Positions 25,145 to 34,960 of a DNA stretch of 64,000 bases are shown here, one piece after another. Positions within the stretch are counted from its first letter, which is position 1. Every line of letters starts with the position of its first letter. A model generated the notes under the pieces. It did not search any database and was not told the origin of the DNA. It was given only the letters and a program-made list of their open reading frames with translations. Origin of the DNA: Eudromia elegans (taxonomy: Eukaryota > Chordata > Aves > Tinamiformes > Tinamidae); assembly GCA_003342815.1 (NCBI GenBank), contig PTEX01000420.1, forward strand, positions 272,802-336,801, given 5' to 3'. The position numbers and the translations under genes were made by a program.

Positions 25145-25405
25145 ATCTAGTCCTAAATTCCCCTTCTTTCCAATCAAGACAAACAAAAGTCCCAAATCCT
25201 CTTGTCACAGGGTTAAACCAAAAATCCACTGGCCTTTGCCTGCTGGGTCAAAGCAAACAAAAGTCCTAAATATCCTTTCCTCAAGTTCTATACAAACAAA
25301 AACCTCCCGCTCTTCTTTTCTTCTGTCTCTAAAAGCAGAAATCCCAGACTTCTTTTTCTGAGGCTTTAAACAAACTCACAGATGTCTCAGGATATTTCCT
25401 CTCAG
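25145..25405 (+). repeat. Degenerate minisatellite, unit about 34-40 bp, six to seven copies
   Basis: An AAACAAA-type unit start recurs at 25181, 25215, 25255, 25294, 25331 (as AAAAGCAGAA) and 25368, giving periods of 34, 40, 39, 37 and 37. Each unit continues with a C/T-rich second half, typically AAGTCCYAAATCCTCTT. A headless unit, TAGTCCTAAATTCCCCTTC, begins near 25147. Copies 1 and 3 are most alike: AAACAAAAGTCCCAAATCCT against AAACAAAAGTCCTAAATATCC. The open frame at 25125-25361 simply reads through the array and is low complexity (K, S, T rich), so I do not regard it as a gene. The degeneracy suggests an old array. Confidence 0.65.
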
Positions 25406-27507
25406 CAAATATTTCACCCTCATCCCGATAGCAGCCTGTAGCAAGGTTCCTACCCACTCCTGCCAGATGAGGATGCAAATCTTTGTTTGATTGTTTGTTT
25501 TATATTCCAGAGCTGGTTCTACTCAGTGAACAATGACTTGTGAACAATCTGATATGGCTGAGGCTCTGTTTCTCAGACCAACAAATGGGCCTGTTCCATG
25601 GATGAAGCAATGACAAGAAGAAAACACATAATTTTTGAGGGTAAATGAATTTCATCGAAAAATCTGGGCACTGAAGCCCAGCTAAAAACCAAATGACATG
25701 CTCATGGGTCTTGGAGGGCAATGGTTGGTATCATGGGACCAGAAGACATCTAGGACTCACATACTGTTATGATTTCGTTTTGTTCCTTATTCAAAATCTC
25801 CTCACAGATGGACCTGTTCAGATGTCTTTCTGCACACTGCACACTGGTACACCCATAGTTCTAAAGGTACCGTCCTGGTTTTGTTTACCTTTGGTTAAAT
25901 AGAAGATGTTATCCCGAGCAGAAAAGCCTGCAGACTCTGTGAAGTGCTGTGTTTCAGCACTTGGTTAATGAATCACGCCTTGTAGGATGTGATGTTAGGT
26001 ATTTCCACACGAACAACGCTAGGAAGGGTGACAAAGCTCAGTCTCGACTACATAGATGTTCCCCCGTAAGAAAATATCTTAATGATCTGATGGATGCTTT
26101 TGGAGGGGTGGCCTCTATTTTTTGAAAAAGGCAGAAGAATATAGCAAGGTCTTGAACAACCAACAAACAGAAGATTCACTGTCAGAGCTAGATTTCTGCA
26201 CTTTTCACAAGCCATCTCAGATACATTTAAAAAAAAAAACCAACCAGAATTATTATATGCAGCTGCACAAAGGAAAGCCCATTTTGTGGATATGCAGCAG
26301 TTATCCAAATGAAACTACAGTTTCAAGTATGTCTTAACAATGAGAGACATGCTATATAAATGTGCCAGGGCTTTAGGATCCGCAGATAAGATGGGCAATG
26401 AAGGCTCCGAGGACTTTCAAAACAGTTTTTGCTGAAAGAAGTAAAGCTTAGAAATCACACACAGAGGGGCTTAAAGAACTTTTCAAATAAGCAGTTTGTT
26501 AAGGCAACATAATGTTCACTGTTTTGTTACCAATCATGAAGTGAAAACTGGAGTGCTTAAACTAAACTTTAAAATCTAAGATGTGCGGATATTTTACAAC
26601 CCACCACGTCCTTTACTACACTGTTGCCCACAATTTAAAGTGCTTTCAGAGAGCTATGTTTACTGATCCTGCTGATGCAAACCCCGCAACTAACTAGGAT
26701 TTATAAAGTAGTTTATGGGAGCTTAAGGAAAAACACCTCTTTTTACAAAAGAAGACCACGTATGGGTGTCCAAAATCCAAAAGAACTTTTGAAAAACACA
26801 CATTCGCTGATTACATTTTCATACTGCATGAAATTATTAACCAGGACCAAGCAATCATGTTCAGGATAAAGGACTTTGAGGATAAGATGACTGTTGCTCT
26901 TTCTTCCCAAACAGTTAAAGAAGTTAATACCAAGCGCAGCAGATTTTACACGACTTCAAAAATGTAGGTGCGAAAGGAATAGGTAGGAAAAAGCAATTAT
27001 TGGTGACACAGTTGGCATGGCCTACACAATTCAACAGCTGTGTGGCAAGACTTAAATCTGTGGCATTTAGATACTAGGCATTGTTCGAAGAAAATAAAAG
27101 CAATGAAAGTTTTTATATCCTTCTCTCCAGAAACACCAACCTATTTTTTTCCTATAAAACATGAGTCCAGGTTTTACAGTGTAGGTAATTAAATGCTTAG
27201 AAACAACACTGCCCTTAGAATTGGAATAGCAGCAGTAGAGAGATTCCTTTTCAAATTATGCTTGTGAATAAAAAGTGAGCTTATTTCATGCTACTCTTTG
27301 ACAATTTAATCTCCAAATGAATAAAATCTAACTTATAAAAATTATCCTGATAAGGATTACTTGTTTTCTACTTGGAATGAGCAAGCTAATATCTTAGGTC
27401 CAAGCTTCAGCCATTCATAAGTTTCCCTTTATCATAGGCATTATCAGAGGATTCAACTTTTGATATGACTGCATGGATGTAACAGAATGTGAATCCATGT
27501 GAAACTG
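25406..27507. other. Unannotated non-coding DNA
   Basis: No gene, RNA gene or clear repeat. Small open frames on both strands at 25500-25902 and 26048-26337 overlap each other and look like chance. Confidence 0.6.
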
Positions 27508-27572
27508 CTTTGTATCCCAGTTTCCTTATCCAGAAAGGAGAATTTGTTTGTCCTCGCTACAGGCCCCCATGA
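27508..27572 (+). repeat. Possible MIR-like SINE tail
   Basis: TTTGTATCCCAGTTTCCTTATCCAGAAAGGAGAAT resembles the conserved MIR/CORE-SINE stretch 'tctgtgcctcagtttcctcatctgtaaaatggggataat', and weakly similar sequence follows. Only about 60 bases can be aligned by eye, so this is a weak call. Confidence 0.3.
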
Positions 27573-27835
27573 ATAACAATACAACTACTTCTGAAATAAA
27601 ATCAAACCAATTAAGATTAATCTAATTTTGTTTCATTAAAAAAATGGAACACATCACCTTTTCCATTTTTAAAACTGAGGGAGATAATTGTTCCATCTTT
27701 TCACTCACCTAGGACATGAACTACTTCTTTCTTGGTCTAAGAGGATGTAAATCTATATTTGTCATAAGATGCAAGCTGGAAAAGAATCTCTCTGTAAAAT
27801 AACCAAAGTCACTGGAGAAAAGAAAGCTTGATTCT

Positions 27836-27892
27836 AGAGCCTGCTGGTTAAGATGTTAGCTTAAAAGAGACAGACCAGTATTTTGACCCATA
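27836..27892 (+). repeat. Possible tRNA-derived SINE head
   Basis: GAGCCTGCTGGTTAAGATGTTAGC (about 27837-27860) is A-box-like. GAGACAGACCAGTATTTTGACCC (about 27867-27890) resembles the MIR segment 'gtcagacagacctgggttcgaatccc', which contains the B box. Order and spacing fit a MIR-type head. It is degenerate and not a tRNA gene. Confidence 0.3.
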
Positions 27893-28616
27893 TAGCAAGG
27901 GCTGTAATATCTATTTTACAGTACACAGGCAAAGAACAAAACACAGTTTGCAATTCACCCTCTAAAATTACAGTCTGACTTGCATGGTAAGCTGGGCAAA
28001 AAGAAAAAAGGAATACTTTTCCTTGCCTAACCTTAATGGATTTAGACCTCTGACTACTACGCAACACGCCATTCTGACAAAGCTATAACTCTACTTGTAA
28101 GTTGGATTTTCTTGGTTCTCTCTTTTTTTTTTTTTTTTAATGTCTTGCACTCTAATGCCACAGGTTTACAAAACATATCTGAGTCAGGACCAGAAACAGT
28201 CGCAGGAAGTGGCAGACACAAAGCCACATGGATGTGATTTACAATGATAGGATCTACTTGACAGTCTGGAAAACACTACAAGAAGTCTCCAGGCCCTCTG
28301 TGCATCCTCCAGCTCTACATGGAGAACTCTAGTTACTGAGTCAAGCTCTCGGTGTCTGTGGATGAGGAAGCCAAATGGCTCTCCTATTTCCACTAGATGA
28401 AATAGGCTATCTATGCTCCTACCCCATACGCAGACATCTGGATATACTTAAGTGTAAACATCTTAATGCAGAACTGAGGGAGTGGTGATTTCTGCACCAT
28501 CTAAGAGGGAGATGGTGTTTTCTTTACACGTTACCATTCTCAGGTTTTTACTAGGCACAACAGAATATTCTCAAGAAGAGATCTGATAGAAGATAGTGAC
28601 TTTATTTTGCAATTGT
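27893..28616. other. Unannotated non-coding DNA
   Basis: Nothing recognisable except a long T tract at about 28121-28139. Confidence 0.6.
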
Positions 28617-29171
28617 TTAGGAGGAGTTTTCTTCTAAAATGGAGAGAACAGGAAAATATTTGTTTGAAGGGAGTAAATGCCATTTTTCCTGGCAATGCCA
28701 AATAAGATGAGGAATATCCAGAGAAGGCGGACTCAGTGGAGGGGCCAATGTGAGGGATGCCCTAGTCCTTCTCAGTAGACTGTATGCTACCCTTTGGGAG
28801 CCTTGCTCCCCCCAGCAAGCCCACAACTCATTAGCTGGAACCAAGGCAGGGAATAAGCTTGAGGATGGAAGAAGCACACAGAGAAATACTGAAGAGATCG
28901 GTCTAGAGGTGGCTCCCACAGAGCACCAGAGGCATCTGCAGGAAAATATGAGAGAAGCTGGGAGTGAGGGGCTGGTGTTGCCTCCCTTGATTGGCAGATG
29001 GACAAGAAAAGGTTCCAGAAGCCTAGGAGCTGGGGCCAATAAATAGGGGCATGTTGGTGCTCTGTGAGCGCCCTCCACACTGAACATCTTGGTTGGCAGG
29101 TCTGATGTTGGATCCAGGATTGGTGACCATCCTAGCTCTCTTTCTGTTATGTAACATAACACCAGGCCCAC
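28617..29171. other. GC-richer block with overlapping open frames, coding status doubtful
   Basis: The longest frame in the window that is not CR1-like lies here (184 codons, minus strand, whole interval). It is opposed by a 98-codon plus-strand frame (28750-29046) and a 97-codon minus frame (28787-29080). The 184-residue product is rich in proline, leucine, serine and cysteine with no domain or signal I recognise. Open frames in several registers at once are typical of locally GC-richer, TA-poor DNA rather than real coding sequence. I see no convincing splice sites or poly(A) context to support an exon. It could be part of a lineage-specific repeat or a long non-coding RNA. Confidence 0.3.
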
Positions 29172-29815
29172 CTTGTTTTTATCATAAAGCCATACAGCTT
29201 AGGCAGATGGAATTGTTAGTAGGCCAATATCTGCAGAGTATCTCTTCTGTAAAAGCTGATGTTTGTGCATGGACCTTGAGTGTCGTTTCACCTTAATCCT
29301 CACCAAGAGCATTTGGAACTCTGAGTCAGCCTCTTCACTTGGAGGTGGGATGTGACATATTGATGCCATCTCCAACTCTCATGAGTGGGATGCGACACTT
29401 GGAGCACACTTGAACTGCAATACATGAAGCTAGAGCTAAAGAAGTACCCAGTCTTTCAGACTACATCTCAGGAAATTGCAGCTGAGGTCAGGCATTGAAA
29501 TTGCAAGCTTCAGGCCCCAGATATCAAAATAAGCCTGATACTACCAGGATATATTCTCCTGATCTGAGGAAGATAACCAGCTTTGAGCCCTTTTGTACAG
29601 AGGGCAGAGTTGTTTATCCTCTTGGAGGTGTAGATGAAGGCAGGTCTCAATTCATGATGCAAACATAACAGCAGTTTTTAAGGGATCCTCTGGGTGCACA
29701 TCCTGCCAGGCCTCTTCTAGAAAAAGCAGAATCCTACACTGCAGCAAGTCCTCCCAAAATGGGAGTCCTCGGATTGCTCTCTCCACCATCACTCAGGAAT
29801 GGGTTACTCTAGTCA
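29172..29815. other. Unannotated non-coding DNA
   Basis: No gene is seen. A short imperfect repeat, GTGGGATGTGACA near 29345 and GTGGGATGCGACA near 29385, is the only structure noted. Confidence 0.55.
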
Positions 29816-30290
29816 CTGGAGAGGAGAATCTGGGAGAGAAAATGAGTCTGATTACCCTTCCTCACTTTTGAGAGAGAAGAAAGCAAATGCAAGAAAAGAA
29901 TCATAAAATCGGAGCGAGGAATGCAACAGAGAAAGGGAAGGATTTCTCTGGAAATGACAGAGAAAGTAGCAGTGGGTGGGCAGGTTAGAAGTAAGGTGAA
30001 TAGATTTGGTGACAGCTTTAAGTGTGTGAGGCAGGATAAGGGAAGAGATGAGGGCACGGAGATATGGACAAGGATGAAACTAGCAACCTAGGAAAGGCCA
30101 AGGAGTCTGGAATAGACTACATTGTGAAGAGAAAGGGCAGAAGGAAGAGACGACTGTAGTTAAAATATTGATTTGGGACCTGTGAGTCAATAGTATGACT
30201 GGATACTAAGAAGAAGGAGAAAAGCAAGTCAAAGGAATGGGGAGGATGAAAGACACGATAGATCTGCAGAGAAGAGGCAGGACCCCGCCT
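29816..30290 (+). repeat. Purine-rich strand-asymmetric stretch
   Basis: For almost 480 bases the plus strand is strongly enriched in G and A (AGAGAAGAAAG, GAGAAAGGGAAGG, GGGAAGAGATGAGG, GAAGAAGGAGAAAAG and similar), with few pyrimidine runs. It is not a simple repeat. The asymmetry could come from an old purine-rich transposon interior or from triplex-capable DNA. I recognise no family. Confidence 0.45.
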
Positions 30291-30664
30291 GCCCCAGACA
30301 AGCCAGTGAGGATGGGAACAACGTGGGATGTGAAAGGTGTTCTGTGAGGGGAGGAATCAGGACACGCTCTCCATGGCTCCACCATGCCCAGCGAGGCTGG
30401 GGCACGGCCCTAGCAGCCCCTCTGCACTAGTGCCAGGTAGTATTCACTCTCTGAAGCGCAGGAAGGGTGAATCCCACCTCTGCCCCTGCCACACAGTGCT
30501 GCCACACACCTCCTGGGCCGTGTTGCCTGGATCTTCTCTGGACACCTTACTTGAAGCTCAGAAGTCTGACTCAAACAAATGCTGAGCTCTGCAAAAATGC
30601 AATGGGACGTATGCTTTGTGCATGTGCAATGTTGCCCACCTAAACTGTCTGATACTTCAGAACA
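30291..30664. other. Unannotated GC-moderate DNA
   Basis: Short frames on both strands (30337-30585 plus, 30410-30727 minus) overlap and have no recognisable product. Confidence 0.5.
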
Positions 30665-30746
30665 AAACTCTTTGTACCTGTTTCCTATCCGTAAGATGAA
30701 CATGGCAATATCCCTGCTGCTCTTCACAGTGTGGAAGTGTAAAGAA
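30665..30746 (+). repeat. MIR-like SINE, 3' half
   Basis: ACTCTTTGTACCTGTTTCC, then TATCCGTAAGATGAACATGG and CAATATCCCTGCTGCTCTTC, aligns with MIR/CORE-SINE 'tctctgtgcctcagtttccccatctgtaaaatggggataataatactncctgcctcacagggtgttgt'. The CAGTGTGG after it corresponds to the 'cagggtg' region. It is diverged, but consistent over about 75 bases and in the right order. Confidence 0.5.
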
Positions 30747-33700
30747 AACCCCCCTGCGTGTTTGTGGGCTCTGCAGTGAACAAATCCAGAAGCAAGCTCG
30801 TGAGAAATAACTTCTCATGGAGTGAGCACTGTCCAGTCTGTACTCTGAAAGAAGCAGAGATCCTGCAGTAAAGGTAGTGCCCTTCCTCCTTCCCTCACCC
30901 CATATTGCTGTAGGTCACACCAGTATTCACTTTAAAAAAAAAAAAGCTATTTAGCATGCTGTGTCCCTCTTAACAACTTTGGGAGATTTGGCTTTACAGT
31001 TTTCACAATGTATTCCAAACTTTATTATTGGTTATAAGGTCATATAGTAACAGTAGCTCTGCAAGTGGCATTTAGCAGATGAGAAGGCAGCAATAGGTAC
31101 CTGCCGCTGGCTTTCCCACGGGCAGGTACGAGGTTGGCTGGTGAGCTACTGCCAGATTTCCCCGGGAGGAGGAGATTTCCCCTGTCATTCACACGGGAAT
31201 ATTGTTGCGGTTCCTGGTTTCATGCACGCTACTAAGTGGAAGTGAGGAAAATCTTGTGGGTCGAGGATGCCCTGAGGAGGCGTCTGCCAACTGAGCTCTT
31301 GGGCAAGAGCAGGGCGCTGGGCTTGTTATTTTTATAAGAGTCTTGTAGCTACTTGAATGATGGTGGCTCTCTCTTGCAAAACGGTTCTGGGAAGAATCAG
31401 CATAAAAAAAGTCTGTTCTACTACGTTCTCAGTAGCTACAGGAATACTGAAGATGGTCTTAGACTGCTGCATAATCCTGAAACTCAGTTCCTTGTCTCGC
31501 TCAATTGCTCACTTGCTTAATTATTCACCAGCATGCATTCCTTGTTCATTTGTATACAAAAAGCTCAGCTCACTGAAGATACTGTGTCACAGGTAAATCA
31601 GACTAATTCTGTGACATGTTATTGCTACAACTTCTAAGTTCCTGTAGTTATTCATATTAGTTTACACATATGCATTATGGAGTAAAATAGAAAAGATGTT
31701 TTAAGATTAAACTTTGCAAAATCCAGAATGTTGGCATGCCTACTCTCTAAAGCTTTTTCTTTTCCTCTCAATGCCTGTTGATACATGTCTCTAGGCAAAT
31801 GCTCCCCTTGTACACATTTTTACCATTCTCATATTATCAGGGCGTGCAATATAATAAACAGATCTGTTAAAGCACCAATGATGTCTCTATTGGCAGTCTT
31901 CTAAAAGAGCTTGGTGACCTTGGTTAATTAGCCATGTAATAAACCAGAACTGAAAGAGCCTCTTCCCACAAACCACAGCACAGCACCACTCCACCCCCCG
32001 CTTGTCAGGGATGCTCTGAATGGCAAGTCAGCAGACGCAATGCAAAGTGCATCCACTCAGCCCTACAGCCCTTCTGAATATATGCAAAGGCTGACAAAGG
32101 AATTTCTGCCAGCCACTGTTTAAGAAACCATCTCCAAAACAAAAAGATAAGTTTTCTAAATAGTTGTGGCTATTATTCCTCATCTCTTATTGGCTGGTTA
32201 TATTTATGGAGAGAGGATTGTGTGTATTTCTGAAGCATCACAACATTTCTATTACAGAAAAAAAAAAAAAGCCTTTAGAAGTTCCCCTTCAGAATTATTG
32301 CCTACAAATTATCTGCTTTTTTAGTTGCTTTTATTTAAGATATTCCAAATAGAAGACCTTGAACTCCTCAATTAATTAAGAGTTAATATTGTATTCTGTA
32401 AGCAGAAGGCATTTTGTACCCATGCACATACTCCTCTCAGAAAAAAATGTCATGTTAATACAAACCATGTGAAAAAGTGTTACACGATCTTGCAGGAAGT
32501 TTAATTTCTGCTACTTTATATATTTTTGACTAAAAAAACAAACTTGAGAAAAAATAAAACTATTCTGTAAATAAAATTGTCTCTTTCTCTGATGGCAGAA
32601 GGAAAAAAGAATCCTTTTTTTAGTAGATTCTTTGATTTTGCCCTATTAGAGTCTTCAGAAATAAAAGAAAAATTCTTCCTTAGGTGCAAGCAAGAATCAC
32701 TGCAGTTTTAAAGACTTAAGTTTTTAAAGTGATGTCAGTTCACAGCAAACATATCCATGATTAACACAGTTTCTGAGGTAATATTTTCTGCATGTGCAGA
32801 ATTTTTTAATTATTTTTGATTGCTATAAGAGTTACTTCTTTCTTCAGTAAACGTTCTTGAGGCACATGAATATTATCCTTCCACAGCATATTCCTGAGTT
32901 CTTTCTGGCATTACACATAAAGCAAAAAAACCCACCTTAATAGAGACAAACACTGGTTTTCATACCATTAACTGTCACTTTGTACTGGACAAAGATTTGC
33001 ATTTCTTACAAAAAAAGCAAGCAAACAAACAAAAAACCAGTATTAGCACCATAATTTTCTTGAACTGCACTTATTTATTGCTCGAATCCTCTCTTCCTTT
33101 TCCAAGTGATCATTTAAATTATAGGTTCAGTGTTCCTAAACAGGAAAGCTAAAAGAGACCATTCTGGCTTTAGAGCCTGTAAATCTATTCATCCATTCAA
33201 GACTGTTTTGTTTACAGTAATTTCTTTCAGTAAAGCAGATCATAGTAAATTCACAAGAAGTGAGTTGCACTGAGTCTGCCAAATACTCTCCATTGTCCCA
33301 AGGAAGTTTGAGAATATCATATGTAATAGTATGGTTGAAAAATCTGGGATTATAGGTGCCTGACAGCTGAGTATGCAAGAAAAAACTTCTTCCTAGATAT
33401 TCTTGATGGAAGAATCCCAAAACAAAGGAGGAGACACATCTTAGCAAAACATATTTGCCGACTCATTCTCTGTGTTTTCTAATGAGATCCTATAGATCAT
33501 TGGAATAGATTTAAAATCTCAAAAAGCAACTTAGATAGCTAGGTAGCTAGTACAGTAGACGTTGTGAATGTGTCTCTGTGTGTTTGTTGCATACATAGAA
33601 TTGACCATTCTGATCCATATATTACAAATGCAATATTTATACAGAAATGAAAGTCATTTCTCCCATTTACGGTAAGAATATACATAAACAGTTCAAGATC

Positions 33701-34099
33701 AGACCCTTCCACTGAATTTTTTGTTAGATTTTCAGCATTTAGGATGATTAAATCATAAATAGATAGAAAGAGTGATAGATACATACAATCTACATTGTAG
33801 ATAGATACAATCTGTGTATGGGGGACTTGAAGCTGCAGAAAATACCAGCAAGGAAACAAGAATAAAATAGGAAATAGTGAGTTAATTGCTTTCCGTAGAT
33901 CCCAAGACTATAAACACTTTGCAGGGCAGATCAATGTGACCTTTCCCAGGTATGAAGATGTGCACATAATTTAAAAGTTGGCAGAACTGAGGCTCTTAGG
34001 GCTTAAAAATGTTTTGTTACACACAGTGTATTCTGTTTAAAGTGTAACAGTCCCACCAAGAACAGCTAGTTGATAAAATACACAAGTCATCCCCTCTGG
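30747..34099. other. Unannotated AT-rich non-coding DNA
   Basis: I see no gene. There are A-rich runs near 30935 and 32260 and a small GATA-type patch near 33755-33810. The 103- and 106-codon minus frames at 33136-33447 and 33539-33859 show no domain. Confidence 0.55.
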
Positions 34100-34620
34100 C
34101 CGACCCCGGTCCTGCCGCTTCCTACACGTTGGTACAGGCACACTGAAGGCACAGGAGCACAGCAGTGAAACCACGATCTGTGATCCAGGGCACAGGGGTA
34201 TTCAAGGGGATGCTCGAGGTTAGTCCAGCCTGCCACTTGGGAAATGCTCCGAGCAGGAGGCTGGAGGTCAGCTCACCACTGCTTCACAAACACGTACCCG
34301 GGAGCATATTTTCCTGATTGCAAGAGCCGTGTGCCCCAGCAGGGAAAAGTTTGGAAGTGCCGGCTGCAGGCACACTCCTCCTCGCTGGTTTTCAGCGCCT
34401 TCAGATTTGCAGGAGCTGGAGGATGATGCCCTCCTCTGGCTGTGCGTCCTCTTTTCACCCAGCCTCAGAGGCCGAAGAGAAATCACTTTGAACACTGAGG
34501 CGGGGAGCGGGAGGCAATTACTTGTGATTGATAGCACTAAATATGAAACCGCATGTACCTCATCCATGAAGCATGGAATCAGCAGCATATTGTTAGTGGT
34601 GGAGATGAATGGGACTTGAG
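34100..34620. other. GC-richer block with scattered CpGs
   Basis: GC and CpG rise moderately, for example CCGACCCCGGTCCTGCCGC near 34100 and GGCGGGGAGCGGGAGGC near 34500. Up to four open frames on both strands overlap at 34244-34642, none with a recognisable domain. The right edge carries TGATTGAT and TAATTG-type homeodomain-like strings. It may be a regulatory block joined to the AT-rich segment that follows; no transcript evidence is visible. Confidence 0.35.
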
Positions 34621-34960
34621 ATAACCTTGGCAAATTAGGCATATGTTAGCATTAAGCTTTGTCAGTAAGCAGGCTATAAATTACAGACATATTGTAACTC
34701 CATAAACTCATCTAATGAATTGAATGACAGTGGTAATTTGAGGCAGAATGGCACTGTTTAACCCTTTTAAGAATTTAGCTGCATTTCTATATTATGCAAC
34801 AACCCAAACTGCATTAAAGGGCGGGTGTTTAATATTGGCTGCAAGATAAAATAATCATAACAAGGAAAAATTGCTCTATGTTTCATGTGCATTTTAACAA
34901 ACACTTGGTAACCTATGAATTACTTTACTTACGAGATGATTAAAAAAGGATGAAAAAAGC
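34621..34960. promoter_or_regulatory. Candidate conserved non-coding element (AT-rich, many TAAT cores)
   Basis: This low-CpG stretch has many TAAT/ATTA cores and short motifs such as CTAATGAATTGAATGACAG and GGTAATTTGAGGC, without simple repeats, transposon similarity or open frames. That texture is common in vertebrate developmental enhancers. The composition is visible; conservation and function are inference and untested. Confidence 0.25.

Noticed and set aside
25125-25361. Lysine- and serine-rich 78-codon frame
   Set aside because: It simply reads through the degenerate minisatellite.
28740-29140. Possible solo LTR of an endogenous retrovirus: AATAAA-like signal near 29038 and a TGGTGACC string near 29126 resembling a tRNA primer-binding site
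   Set aside because: I could find no matching terminal dinucleotides, target-site duplication, second LTR or internal viral similarity. The nine-base match is weak evidence.
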